Shown here one piece after another: positions 41,934 to 50,282 of a stretch of 64,000 nt of DNA. This DNA is from Amycolatopsis granulosa (GTDB taxonomy: Bacteria > Actinomycetota > Actinomycetes > Mycobacteriales > Pseudonocardiaceae): contig NZ_JAANOV010000001.1 in the NCBI RefSeq assembly GCF_011758745.1, positions 496,001 to 560,000 of the forward strand, in the 5' to 3' direction. A program made the position numbers and the translations under genes. Each line of letters starts with the position of its first letter. Positions within the stretch are counted from its first letter, which is position 1. The notes beneath the pieces were generated by a model. It worked only from the letters and a program-made list of their open reading frames with translations, did not search any database and was not told where the DNA came from.

Positions 41934-42838
41934 GGCGGCACCCCGAAGCGGTCGGAGCCGGTCCCGGTGACCTCCAGCACGACCTGCTCCAGCGTCCGCC
42001 GTTCGGCGCGGATCGCGTGCACCCGCACACCGGCCGCGACCAGCCGCGCGTTGAGCGCGGCCGGGTCGTCGTGCCGGACCACCAGCGCCTCGCCGGCCCG
42101 CGACTCCAGGCGGCCGTCGAGGACGGCGGCGGCCTGCGCCACGTCCGGCGTGGCGACCAGCACCCGGCCGGTCGGCTCGCGCAGCACGGCGAGGTCGTCC
42201 TCCAGCACGAGACGGCCGCGGTCGACGATGCCGACCCGGGTGCACAGCTGCTCGACCTCGGCGAGCAGGTGGCTGGACAGGAACACCGTGGTGCCGTGGG
42301 CGTTCAGCTCGACGAGCAGGTCGCGGATCTCCTTGATCCCCTGCGGGTCCAGCCCGTTCGTGGGCTCGTCGAGCACGAGCAGCCGCGGATGCCCGAGCAG
42401 GGCGGCGGCCAGTCCCAGACGCTGCCGCATCCCCAGGGAGTACGCCTTGACCGGGCGCTGATCGACCGCCGCCAGCCCGACCCGCTCCAGGGCCTCCTCG
42501 ATCCGGGCGCGCCGGGACCGCCGGGCACCGCCGCCCGCGGCGTCGAGCAGGACGAGGTTGCGGCGCCCGGACAGGTGGGCGTACGCGCCCGGGCCCTCGA
42601 CCAGGGCGCCGACCTGCGGCAGTACCTCCGCGGCCCGGCGCGGCATCGGACGGCCCAGCACCTCGATCTCGCCGCTGGAGGCGTAGACCAGGCCGAGCAG
42701 CATCCGGACCAGGGTCGTCTTGCCCGAGCCGTTCGGCCCGAGGAAGCCGTACCGGTCGCCCTCGCGCACCCGCAGGTCCACGGCGTCGACGGCCACGGTG
42801 CGGCCGAACCGCTTGGTCAGCGCGTGCGTGGTGATCAT
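41930..42838 (-). CDS. ABC exporter ATP-binding protein
   Basis: This 302-residue ATPase has Walker A GPNGSGKTT (34-42), signature 'YSLGMRQRLGLA' and Walker B 'LLVLDEPTNGLDP', with a C-terminal extension from about 220 typical of the DrrA/CcmA drug-export group. It overlaps the partner permease and the upstream lipoprotein-carrier-like gene by four bases each, so the three act as one system. Confidence 0.93.
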   Translation of the reverse strand: MITTHALTKRFGRTVAVDAVDLRVREGDRYGFLGPNGSGKTTLVRMLLGLVYASSGEIEVLGRPMPRRAAEVLPQVGALVEGPGAYAHLSGRRNLVLLDAAGGGARRSRRARIEEALERVGLAAVDQRPVKAYSLGMRQRLGLAAALLGHPRLLVLDEPTNGLDPQGIKEIRDLLVELNAHGTTVFLSSHLLAEVEQLCTRVGIVDRGRLVLEDDLAVLREPTGRVLVATPDVAQAAAVLDGRLESRAGEALVVRHDDPAALNARLVAAGVRVHAIRAERRTLEQVVLEVTGTGSDRFGVPP

Positions 42839-43953
42839 CGGCCGCTCCGCTGGGCGAGTTCCCCGGCGGCCGCGCGCAGCACCTCCGGGGTGACCAGGCC
42901 GGCGAGCAGGTAACCGCGGCCCCCTTCGTGGGGCTGCACCACGGCGAGCGACAGCGGCGGGATGGACAGGACCACCGCGTTGCCCGCGGTCAGGGCCGGT
43001 TTCGCCCCGCCCGCCGTGGTCGCGGCATCGGCAACCGCGCCGGCGACCTCCGGCGGCACCCGGACGACCGCGAACGCCGCGAGGCCGGGCCCGTAGAGGG
43101 CGACGCCGTCCAGTCCCGAGGCGCGGGCGGGACGGCCGTGCAGCACCGGCGGCAACCGGGCGCTGCCGAGCGCGCGCAACGCGTGGCTGAGGTCGGGTGC
43201 GGTGGTCAGGGTGAAGCTCGCGCCCGGCGCCAGATCGGGCGTGGTGACCACGGGCGCGGTCTCCTCGACGGCGTCGAACGTGCTCACCAGGCCCGGGGCG
43301 TGCTGGCCGCGCGCGGTCACCTCGACGCGCACCGGCAGCCCGGTGGCCGGGTCGGCCCACACGTCGGCCTGCCCGATCGCGGTGTCCGGATCGGCGGGCA
43401 CCACCCGGAGGCCGGACGCGGCCACCCCCGCGACGTTCCGGCCGGGCAGCGCGTCCAGCCGGTCCCCCGGCGTGGCGTTCAGGATCCACCGCGCCAGGTC
43501 GGGCGGGAGCAGGTCGCTCGCGCGCGGCAGCCGCAGCGCCGGTGCCCCGGTGAGCTCGGTGAGCGTCCGGGTGCCGTAGTCCCAGGTGTAGTCGGCCTCG
43601 GGCAGCCGGTAGAGGTCCTGTTCGCCGGTGGCGGTGAGGACGGCGACACGGGAGCGGACGGGCCCGGCGTACCAGGCGTGCATGGTGGTCGTGGTGGCGA
43701 ACAGCTTCGCGACGTCGCCGAGGTCCGGCAGATCGGGCAGCGCGAGCGCGCCGGTGCTGTGCGCGTATCCCTGGTACACGGCGCTGCCGGAGCGCAGGAC
43801 CAGGTCGCGCAGCGCGGCCGGGTCCCGCGCCGGCCCGGCCGGGCGCAGCGCGGCGACGACCAGGGGCGCCGTCAGCAGCACCGCGGTCACCACGGCCACC
43901 ACCGTCCAGCGGCGCCGTCTCGCGTCCCGCACGACCGGCAACGGCACCACCAC
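42835..43953 (-). CDS. Membrane-anchored LolA/RseB-like protein of the ABC exporter operon
   Basis: This 372-residue protein has an N-terminal membrane helix (about 16-36) and a large extracytoplasmic part. 'GEQDLYRLPEADYTWDYGTRTLTEL' and 'ADVWADPATGLPVRVEVTARGQ' recall the half-barrel LolA/RseB/MucB fold that binds lipid. Its coupling to an ABC exporter suggests an extracellular partner handling the exported molecule or sensing it. I chose the first of three GTGs because AAAGGA lies eight bases upstream. The domain call is from pattern and moderate in certainty. Confidence 0.6.
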   Translation of the reverse strand: MVVPLPVVRDARRRRWTVVAVVTAVLLTAPLVVAALRPAGPARDPAALRDLVLRSGSAVYQGYAHSTGALALPDLPDLGDVAKLFATTTTMHAWYAGPVRSRVAVLTATGEQDLYRLPEADYTWDYGTRTLTELTGAPALRLPRASDLLPPDLARWILNATPGDRLDALPGRNVAGVAASGLRVVPADPDTAIGQADVWADPATGLPVRVEVTARGQHAPGLVSTFDAVEETAPVVTTPDLAPGASFTLTTAPDLSHALRALGSARLPPVLHGRPARASGLDGVALYGPGLAAFAVVRVPPEVAGAVADAATTAGGAKPALTAGNAVVLSIPPLSLAVVQPHEGGRGYLLAGLVTPEVLRAAAGELAQRSGR

Positions 43954-44276
43954 CTCTGGGTTCCTTTGTACGCCCCGCGATCGTGCGGTTCGATGCGGAA
44001 TTCCCGGCCCCCGGGACGGCAACCACCGGCCGCGACCCGGGCGGGTCCGCCATGGACACCCACACGGCCCTTCGCGGGTGGGACTACCCGCCGACCGGGG
44101 TCACCACGCCGAATCCGGTGGACGCGCCCCCGCCCGCCCCGTATACAGGAGCAGGGCCGCTTCCGCCTGCTCTCCGCCGGGGCCGCGGTGCGGTCGCTCC
44201 GACGGCGCCGCTGCCGTGTCTCCTGACGTGTCCTGACGTCCGGTCCCTGTCACCGCTGTCCTGTGAGGTGTTGTCC
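43954..44276. promoter_or_regulatory. Divergent promoter region between the ABC and MFS operons
   Basis: This 323-base gap has no convincing gene, though the MFS frame stays open back to 43983. It holds a GTATAC palindrome near 44139 and a tandem TCCTGACGTG-TCCTGACGTC (44221-44240), which is a 10-bp direct repeat 37 bases before the MFS ATG and a candidate regulator site. Confidence 0.45.
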
Positions 44277-45716
44277 ATGGCCGCCCCCGCGCCCACTCCG
44301 CCCGGTGCGCCGGCCGCGGCCCCGCCCCGGTCCGCGCTGCTGATCGGCGTGCTCGTGGTGTCCGCGTTCGTGATGATCCTCAACGAGACGATCCTCAGCG
44401 TGGCGCTGCGCGACCTCACCGCCGACCTCGCCGTGTCGACCACCACCGTGCAGTGGCTGACGAGCGGGTTCCTGCTCACGATGGCGGTGGTCATCCCGGC
44501 CACGGGGTTCCTGCTGGAACGGTTCACCCCGCGCCGGGTGTTCCTCGCGTCGCTGGGCCTGTTCAGCCTCGGCACCCTGGTGAGCGGGCTGGCGCCGGGC
44601 TTCGGTGTCCTGCTGGCCGGGCGCGTGGTGCAGGCGTGCGGTACCGCGGTGATGCTGCCGCTGCTGATGACCTCGGTGATGCGCCTGGTGCCCGCGCACA
44701 AACGGGGTGCGACGATGGGCACGATCACCATCGTCATCGCGGTGGCGCCGGCGATCGGCCCGACCATCGGCGGCGCGGTGCTGTCGTCGCTGAGCTGGCG
44801 CTGGATGTTCTGGATCGTGCTGCCGCTGGCGCTGGCCGCGCTGTGCCTCGGCGCGGTCTGGTTCCGGCTGGACGGCGCGACCCGGAAGGTGCCGCTGGAC
44901 GTGCCGTCGGTGCTGCTGTCGGCGTCCGGGTTCGGCGGGGTGCTCTACGGCCTGGCCGGGATCGGCGAGGGTGGCGGCCACTCCCCCGTCGCACCGTGGG
45001 TCCCGGTCGTCGCCGGGCTCGCCCTGCTCGCGATCTTCACCTGGCGCCAGACCCGGCTGCAGCGCGCGGACCGGGCGCTGCTGGACCTGCGGCCGTTCAC
45101 GCACCGCAGCTTCGTGATCGCGCTCGTGCTGGCCGCGCTGCTGTTCGTGTGCCTGCTGGGGGTCGCGTCGATCATGCTGCCGCTGTACCTGCAGACCGTG
45201 CTGCACACGACCACGTTCGTCAGTGGCCTCGCGGTGCTGCCCGGCGGCCTGGCCCTCGGCCTGCTCGGCCGCCCGGTGGGCGCGTTGTTCGACCGGTTCG
45301 GCGCGCGGCCGCTGGTGATCCCCGGCGCGGTGGCCCTGGCGGTGTCGATGTGGCTGTTCGCCCTGCTCGGTCCCGGCTCACCACTGGCCGCGGTGATCGC
45401 GATCCACGTGCTGCTGATGGCCGGGCTCGGGTTCATGATGACGCCGCTGATGACCGAGGCGCTCGGGGTGCTGCCGGATCACCTGTACTCGCACGGCAGC
45501 GCGATCCTGGCCACGCTCCAGCAGGTGGCGGGCGCGTTCGGCACCGCGGTGTTCGTCAGCGTCGCCACGCTCGGCAGCGCCGACCCGGCCGGGCCACCGG
45601 ACGCGGCCGGTCTGCGCCTCGCGTTCGTGGTGGCCGGCGTCGTCGGGGTGCTCGCCCTGGTGACGGCGCTGTTCGTGCGCCGCGCACCGGCGCCGGCACC
45701 CGCGGCCGCCCGGTAG
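44277..45716 (+). CDS. MFS drug efflux transporter, DHA2 family
   Basis: This 479-residue 14-helix exporter has 'SAFVMILNETILSVALRDLTADL' (motif D1), 'GFLLERFTPRRVFLASLGLFSLGTLVSGLAPG' (motif A variant) and 'APAIGPTIGGAVLSSLSWRWMFWIVLPLALAAL' (motif C). It resembles LmrB/MdtP-type multidrug pumps. The ATG at 44277 has GAGG nine bases upstream and gives a Pro/Ala-rich cytoplasmic start. A hairpin follows the stop. No adjacent regulator. Confidence 0.9.
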   Translation: MAAPAPTPPGAPAAAPPRSALLIGVLVVSAFVMILNETILSVALRDLTADLAVSTTTVQWLTSGFLLTMAVVIPATGFLLERFTPRRVFLASLGLFSLGTLVSGLAPGFGVLLAGRVVQACGTAVMLPLLMTSVMRLVPAHKRGATMGTITIVIAVAPAIGPTIGGAVLSSLSWRWMFWIVLPLALAALCLGAVWFRLDGATRKVPLDVPSVLLSASGFGGVLYGLAGIGEGGGHSPVAPWVPVVAGLALLAIFTWRQTRLQRADRALLDLRPFTHRSFVIALVLAALLFVCLLGVASIMLPLYLQTVLHTTTFVSGLAVLPGGLALGLLGRPVGALFDRFGARPLVIPGAVALAVSMWLFALLGPGSPLAAVIAIHVLLMAGLGFMMTPLMTEALGVLPDHLYSHGSAILATLQQVAGAFGTAVFVSVATLGSADPAGPPDAAGLRLAFVVAGVVGVLALVTALFVRRAPAPAPAAAR

Positions 45717-45743
45717 CCGCCGGGCCGTGCGGCCTTCCGGCGG
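45717..45743 (+). terminator. Terminator hairpin after the MFS gene
   Basis: CCGCCGG (45717-45723) pairs with CCGGCGG (45737-45743), with a small inner GCCG/CGGC pairing. It starts right after the TAG stop. Confidence 0.6.
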
Positions 45744-45784
45744 GTGTTGCGTTCCGCCATCCGGCGGCGCAAGGTGTAGGGCTA

Positions 45785-45800
45785 CCGGCGGCGCCGCCGG
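45785..45800. repeat. 16-bp perfect palindrome before the dimeric-barrel gene
   Basis: CCGGCGGCGCCGCCGG is its own reverse complement. It lies 33 bases before the next start and could be an operator or a leader hairpin. Confidence 0.4.
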
Positions 45801-45833
45801 GACGCCGCCTCGATCGGAGAGGGGGTGGACGGC

Positions 45834-46451
45834 GTGTTCGCGCGTTCCACCACGATTCAGGCTCAGCAGGACACCCTCGACGCCGGCCTCGCCCACGTGC
45901 GTGACGAGACCATGCCGGAGCTGATGGACATGCCCGGTTTCGTCGGGCTCTCGCTGCTCATCGACCGCGGCTCCGGGCGGTGCATCGTCACCACCTCCTG
46001 GGAATCGGAGGAGGCGTTGCGCGACACCGCGGACCGGGTGCGCCCGCTGCGCGACCGCGCGATGGAGGTGCTGGGCGGCGGCCGGCCGCAGGTCGACGAG
46101 TGGGAGATCGCGGTGCTGCACCGCGACCACCCGGCCCCGGAGGGCGCCTGCTGCCGCGTCACCTGGGTCCGCTTCGACCAGCTGGACCGCGCCCTGGACA
46201 GCTTCCGGATGGGCCTGCTGCCCGAGCTGGCGCAGTTCGGCGGCTTCTGCAGCGCGAGCCTGATGATCGACCGGGATGCCGGGCGGGCGGTCTCGTCGGT
46301 GACCTTCACCGACCGGCAGGCCATGGACGCCAGCCGCTCCCGGGCCGAGGAGCTGCGCTCGCGCATCACCGGCGAGGCCGGGGTCGAGATCCTCGAGGTG
46401 GGCGAGTTCGAGCTGGCCCTGGCGCACCTGCGCGCGCCCGAGATGGCCTGA
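45834..46451 (+). CDS. Tandem dimeric alpha/beta-barrel (ABM-like) protein
   Basis: This 205-residue cytoplasmic protein has two similar halves, each with the 'LxxGLAHVRDETMPELMDMPGFVGLSLLIDRGSGRCIVTTSWESEEAL' pattern of dimeric alpha/beta-barrel (antibiotic biosynthesis monooxygenase-like) domains. The second half repeats it at about 105-195 ('FRMGLLPELAQFGGFCSASLMIDRDAGRAVSSVTFTD'). The enzymatic role is unknown; such domains may bind small hydrophobic molecules. GAGAGGGGG precedes the GTG chosen; a GTG three codons earlier is possible. A strong hairpin follows the stop. Confidence 0.75.
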   Translation: MFARSTTIQAQQDTLDAGLAHVRDETMPELMDMPGFVGLSLLIDRGSGRCIVTTSWESEEALRDTADRVRPLRDRAMEVLGGGRPQVDEWEIAVLHRDHPAPEGACCRVTWVRFDQLDRALDSFRMGLLPELAQFGGFCSASLMIDRDAGRAVSSVTFTDRQAMDASRSRAEELRSRITGEAGVEILEVGEFELALAHLRAPEMA

Positions 46452-46459
46452 CCCGGGTA

Positions 46460-46488
46460 CCGGCCGGGGCGCCCGGCGCCCCGGCCGG
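46460..46488 (+). terminator. Strong terminator before the five-gene SWIM/AAA/VWA operon
   Basis: A perfect 13-bp stem, CCGGCCGGGGCGC with its complement, and a 3-base CCG loop lie nine bases after the barrel-protein stop and 40 bases before the SWIM gene. It should insulate the operon from upstream reading. Confidence 0.75.
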
Positions 46489-46515
46489 CCCGCGGTGGCC
46501 TCCGCTGCCGCGGGA

Positions 46516-46521
46516 TACGCT
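46516..46521 (+). promoter_or_regulatory. -10 box of leaderless promoter for the SWIM/AAA/VWA operon
   Basis: TACGCT sits seven bases before the GTG, in the context GGATACGCTGG, which is repeated exactly before the DUF5997 gene. There is no ribosome binding site, so a leaderless mRNA is likely. Confidence 0.5.
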
Positions 46522-46528
46522 GGCTCGT

Positions 46529-47800
46529 GTGGGATCGCGGTGGACGGTGGCGCGCGTGCTGGCGCTGGCGCCCGACGCCGGGTCCGCGAAGGCCGCCCGT
46601 GCCCTGGCGAACCCGCGCACCTGGTCCGACCTGGGCAGCACCAGCACACTCGTGTGGGGTAAGTGCCAGGGCAGTGCCCGCTCCCCCTACCAGGTGACCG
46701 TCGATCTCACGGAACCGTCCTTCCGGTGCACCTGCCCGAGCCGCAAGGTCCCCTGCAAGCACGGCCTGGCGCTGCTGCTGATGTGGGCGGCGGGCGACGG
46801 GTCGGTGACCGCCGGCGCCGGGCCTGCCGAGTGGGCCACCCCGGCCGCTACCCGGAAGGAACCCGCCCGGCCCGACCCGGAGGCACAGGCCCGCCGCCTG
46901 GCCGAGCGGGAGTCCCTGATGTCGGCCGGGCTCGATGATTTCGAGTTGTGGCTGCACGACCTCGTCCGGCAGGGGCTGGCCACCGCCCGCAAGCAGCCGG
47001 CGGGTTTCTGGGACACCGCCGCGGCCCGTCTGGTCGACGCGCAGCTGCCCGGGCTGGCCGACCGGGTCCGCGCGGTGGCCGCGGACCTGCACGCCCGTGC
47101 CGACTGGGCCCCGCACCTGCTCGGTGAGCTGGGCCGCTGGTACCTCGCGATCCGCGCCTGGCGGCGCCGCGCCGAACTGGACGAGGCGGCCTCGGGTGAC
47201 CTGCGTGCCGTGCTCGGCTGGCCGCGCCGCCGGGACGAGATCGGCGACCGGGTCGCCGACCGCTGGTGGGTGGTGGGCCTGAGTCAGGAGGAGGACGACC
47301 GCCTGCTGTCCCAGCGGACCTGGCTGCACGGCGAGCACACCGGCGAGACCGTGGTGCTGCTGGACTTCGCCGCCGCCGGGCAGGCGCTGAAGGTGGCGCA
47401 CGTGCTCGGATCCGTTGTGGACGGTGAAGTGGCCAGATACCCCGGCGCCGGGCCACGGCGGGCGTTGCTCACCGGGGACGAGCACAAGGTGGTGGCCGGC
47501 TCGGGCCTGCCGCACGCCACCGGCGTGCCCGACGCGCTCGCCCAGGCAGCCCGGTGGCTGGCCGGCAACCCGTGGTTGCGCCGCATCCCGCTGGCCCTGG
47601 CGGGCATGACGGTGGTGCCCGGTGAGCCGCCGCTGCTCGTCGATCCCGGCGGCGCGGCCCTGACCCTGGCACCGGGCACCGACGTGTGGCAACTGCTCGC
47701 CCTGTCCGGCGGTCACCCGGTGCCGGTGTTCGGCGAGTGGATCGACGAGCGCCTGCACCCGTTGAGCGTGCAGGCCGGCGACCGGCTGGTGGCACTGTGA
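46529..47800 (+). CDS. SWIM zinc-finger protein, first gene of the AAA/VWA system
   Basis: This 423-residue protein has a SWIM zinc finger near the N-terminus: FRCTCPSRKVPCKHGL, with Cys67, Cys69, Cys76 and His78 (CxC-x6-CxH). SWIM fingers bind DNA or proteins. The rest is helical ('RLAERESLMSAGLDDFELWLHDLVRQGLATARKQP' is the conserved post-finger part) with a C-terminal beta-rich region. The GTG start is the one expected of a leaderless mRNA. Its stop is in a GTGA overlap with the DUF5691 gene. It is found with MoxR/VWA genes in many actinobacteria; function unknown. Confidence 0.88.
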   Translation: MGSRWTVARVLALAPDAGSAKAARALANPRTWSDLGSTSTLVWGKCQGSARSPYQVTVDLTEPSFRCTCPSRKVPCKHGLALLLMWAAGDGSVTAGAGPAEWATPAATRKEPARPDPEAQARRLAERESLMSAGLDDFELWLHDLVRQGLATARKQPAGFWDTAAARLVDAQLPGLADRVRAVAADLHARADWAPHLLGELGRWYLAIRAWRRRAELDEAASGDLRAVLGWPRRRDEIGDRVADRWWVVGLSQEEDDRLLSQRTWLHGEHTGETVVLLDFAAAGQALKVAHVLGSVVDGEVARYPGAGPRRALLTGDEHKVVAGSGLPHATGVPDALAQAARWLAGNPWLRRIPLALAGMTVVPGEPPLLVDPGGAALTLAPGTDVWQLLALSGGHPVPVFGEWIDERLHPLSVQAGDRLVAL

Positions 47801-49206
47801 CCGCCTGGGACGACCTGCTCGGCACCGCACTGGTCGGCACCGGCCGCCGCCCGTTCACGCTCGCCGGGTCCGGTATCGCGGGCGCCGGCCGCGTCACCGC
47901 CGACTCCCCCGAAGCCGCCGTCCTGGCGGCCGCCGCGCTCGCCGCCGGCTACCGGCGGGCCGGCTGGACCCCGCCCGCCTGGCGCGGCACCCTCCGGGAA
48001 CCGGCGGAACCCGATGAGCGTCCCGAGTGCACCCCGGTCGCGGCCCAGATCCTGGAACTCCTCCTCGGCCGCGGCATCCGTCTCGAGGCCGGCACCGACC
48101 TGCTCACCACCGACTGGCTCACCGCGGCCCGTGCCTGCGGGCGGCGCCCGCCGTACCGGCTGCTGCCCGAGCTGCTCCGGTTCGGCACCACCGCCACCGG
48201 CGCGCGCCGCCTGGTCAGGCAGGTCATCGGCCCGCGCGGCGCCTGGCTTGCCGGGCACCACCCGGCGTGGAGCTGGGCCGCCACCGTCCCGCGCGGCGAG
48301 GTGGCCGGACGGTTCGCGACGGGCACCCGCGCCGAACGGCTGGCGCTGCTGACCGACCTGCGGGAGACCGAACCGGACCGGGCTCGCGAACTCGTCGAGG
48401 ACACCTGGCCCGCCGAACCGGCTGCCACCCGTGCCGCGTTCCTCGACGTCCTGCGCACCGGACTGTCCGATGCGGACGAGCCGCTGCTGGAACGCGCGCT
48501 GGACGACCGGGCCGGGACGGTCCGCGCGGCCGCCGCCGCGCTGCTGGACCACCTGCCCGGTTCGGCCCGAGCGCACCGCATGGCCGGACGCGCGCGGCGG
48601 CTGCACACGGCGGCCGGCACCTTCGAGCTGCCGGGCGAACCCGACGAGGCGGCGCGCCGCGACGGGATCGGCGACCACCGCGAACCGGGCCGGGGCCGGG
48701 CCGCGTCCCGGCTGATCCAGATCCTCGCCGCTACGCCACTGTCCACCTGGGACATCGGCGAGATCGGCCGCGCGGACTCCGACGTCGTCCTCGGCTGGAC
48801 GAAGGCCGCGGTGCGCCAGGGCGATCAGGAGTGGCTCGCCGCGCTGGTCCGCCACCAGCCCACCCCGGACCTGATCGCCGCGCTCACCCCGGGCACCGCC
48901 ACGGACCTCCTGAGCGGTGCGCGCAAGCTCGACGCCCGCTTCGGCGCCCTGCTCGCCGCCGCCCCGGGACCGTGGCCGGCCGGGTTCTCCACGGAGATCG
49001 TCGGCCGCCTGCGCGACGCCAAGGCCCAAGCTGTGCTAAGGGTCGCCGCGCGAGCACTGGCCGAGCACCTGCACCCGGCCGCGCTCGCCGCCGTGGAGGA
49101 CTGGCTCCTGGCACTGGGCACCGGCTCCGCACCAGAGGCCCGCACCCTGCGTGGCATCGCCCACGCACTGACCATCCGAGCGACCATCCTGCAGGAGTTC
49201 CGATGA
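47797..49206 (+). CDS. DUF5691 family protein of the AAA/VWA system
   Basis: This 469-residue cytoplasmic protein opens with 'WDDLLGTALVGTGRRPF', the start I associate with DUF5691, and consists of helical repeats: 'ERLALLTDLRETEPDRARELVEDTWPAEPAATRAAFLDVLRTGLSDADEPLLERALDDRAGTVRAAAAALL' is HEAT/ARM-like. It would be a scaffold or substrate-recognition part. No catalytic motif is seen. It is translationally coupled to genes on both sides (GTGA start, ATGA end). Confidence 0.78.
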   Translation: MTAWDDLLGTALVGTGRRPFTLAGSGIAGAGRVTADSPEAAVLAAAALAAGYRRAGWTPPAWRGTLREPAEPDERPECTPVAAQILELLLGRGIRLEAGTDLLTTDWLTAARACGRRPPYRLLPELLRFGTTATGARRLVRQVIGPRGAWLAGHHPAWSWAATVPRGEVAGRFATGTRAERLALLTDLRETEPDRARELVEDTWPAEPAATRAAFLDVLRTGLSDADEPLLERALDDRAGTVRAAAAALLDHLPGSARAHRMAGRARRLHTAAGTFELPGEPDEAARRDGIGDHREPGRGRAASRLIQILAATPLSTWDIGEIGRADSDVVLGWTKAAVRQGDQEWLAALVRHQPTPDLIAALTPGTATDLLSGARKLDARFGALLAAAPGPWPAGFSTEIVGRLRDAKAQAVLRVAARALAEHLHPAALAAVEDWLLALGTGSAPEARTLRGIAHALTIRATILQEFR

Positions 49207-50282
49207 CGGATGTGCTGCGCGCACACGCCGAGCAGCAGTACGCCGGCGAGCTGGCCGCGCTGGCCGCCACCGACGACCGGCCGAAACCGCCCAACTGGCA
49301 CCTCTCCCCGTGGGCGGTCGCCACGTACGTGCTGGGCGGCGAGACCGGCGACGGCACCCCGGTCTCCCCGAAGTACCTCGGCTCGCGCCGGCTGGTGGAG
49401 GTGGCGATCGCCACCCTGGCCACCGACCGCGCGTTGCTGCTGCTCGGTGTGCCCGGCACGGCGAAGACGTGGTTGTCCGAGCACCTGGCCGCGGCGATCT
49501 CGGGTGATTCCACGCAGCTGGTCCAGGGCACGTCCGGTACCCCCGAGGAAGCCATCCGCTACGGCTGGAACTACGCCCGCCTGCTCGCCGAGGGGCCGTC
49601 ACCGAAGGCCCTCGTCGCCAGCCCGGTGCTGCGCGCCATGGAGACCGGCGGCATCGCCCGGATCGAGGAGCTGACGCGGATCCCCTCCGACGTGCAGGAC
49701 GCGCTGATCACCGTCCTGAGCGAGAAGACCCTGCCGATCCCCGAGCTCGACAGCGAGGTGCAGGCCCGCGCCGGGTTCAACGTGATCGCGACCGCCAACG
49801 ACCGCGACCGGGGCGTGAACGACCTGTCCGCCGCGCTCAAACGCCGCTTCAACGTCGTGGTGCTGCCGTTGCCGGACGACGCCGAGGCCGAGGTGGAGAT
49901 CGTCCGGCTGCGCGTCGAACAGCTGGGCCGGTCGCTGCGGCTGCCGGCCGGGGCCGGGCACGTCGACGAGATCCGGCGGGTGGTCACCGTGTTCCGGGAG
50001 CTGCGGGACGGGGTGACCACCGACGGCCGCACCAGGATCAAGTCACCGTCCGGGACCCTGTCCACGGCGGAGGCGATCTCGGTGGTGACCAACGGGATCG
50101 CGCTGGCCACCCATTTCGGCGACGGTGTGGTGCGCGCCGACGACGTGGCGGCTGGCCTGCACGGCGCGGTGGTCAAGGACCCCGTGCAGGACCGGATCGT
50201 GTGGCAGGAGTATCTGGAGACCGTGGTCCGGGAACGCCGGCCCTGGGCCGACCTGTACCGCGCGTGCCGGGAACTGGCGTGA
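49203..50282 (+). CDS. MoxR-like AAA+ ATPase of the five-gene system
   Basis: This 359-residue AAA+ protein has Walker A GVPGTAKT (82-89), Walker B-like IARIEELTRIP (151-161, with Glu-Glu in the Asp-Glu position), sensor-1 VIATAND (194-200) and an arginine finger region LKRRF (212-216). It is related to, but clearly different from, the MoxR at 4019, with a 70-residue N-terminal extension and a variant Walker B. It should form a hexameric ring that works on the VWA partner or a client. Overlaps link it to the genes on both sides. Confidence 0.9.
   Translation: MTDVLRAHAEQQYAGELAALAATDDRPKPPNWHLSPWAVATYVLGGETGDGTPVSPKYLGSRRLVEVAIATLATDRALLLLGVPGTAKTWLSEHLAAAISGDSTQLVQGTSGTPEEAIRYGWNYARLLAEGPSPKALVASPVLRAMETGGIARIEELTRIPSDVQDALITVLSEKTLPIPELDSEVQARAGFNVIATANDRDRGVNDLSAALKRRFNVVVLPLPDDAEAEVEIVRLRVEQLGRSLRLPAGAGHVDEIRRVVTVFRELRDGVTTDGRTRIKSPSGTLSTAEAISVVTNGIALATHFGDGVVRADDVAAGLHGAVVKDPVQDRIVWQEYLETVVRERRPWADLYRACRELA

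Noticed and set aside
38002-42030. A 1342-codon open frame on the minus strand across the sugar importer, lipase and ABC genes
   Set aside because: It is the shadow of GC-rich real genes on the other strand and frames; its translation is Arg/Gly/Asp-rich low-complexity, and it overlaps several genes with clear family motifs.
43983-44276. A 98-codon upstream extension of the MFS frame
   Set aside because: The added residues are Pro/Ala-rich with no conserved motif, and the ATG at 44277 has GAGG upstream and gives the normal transporter start.
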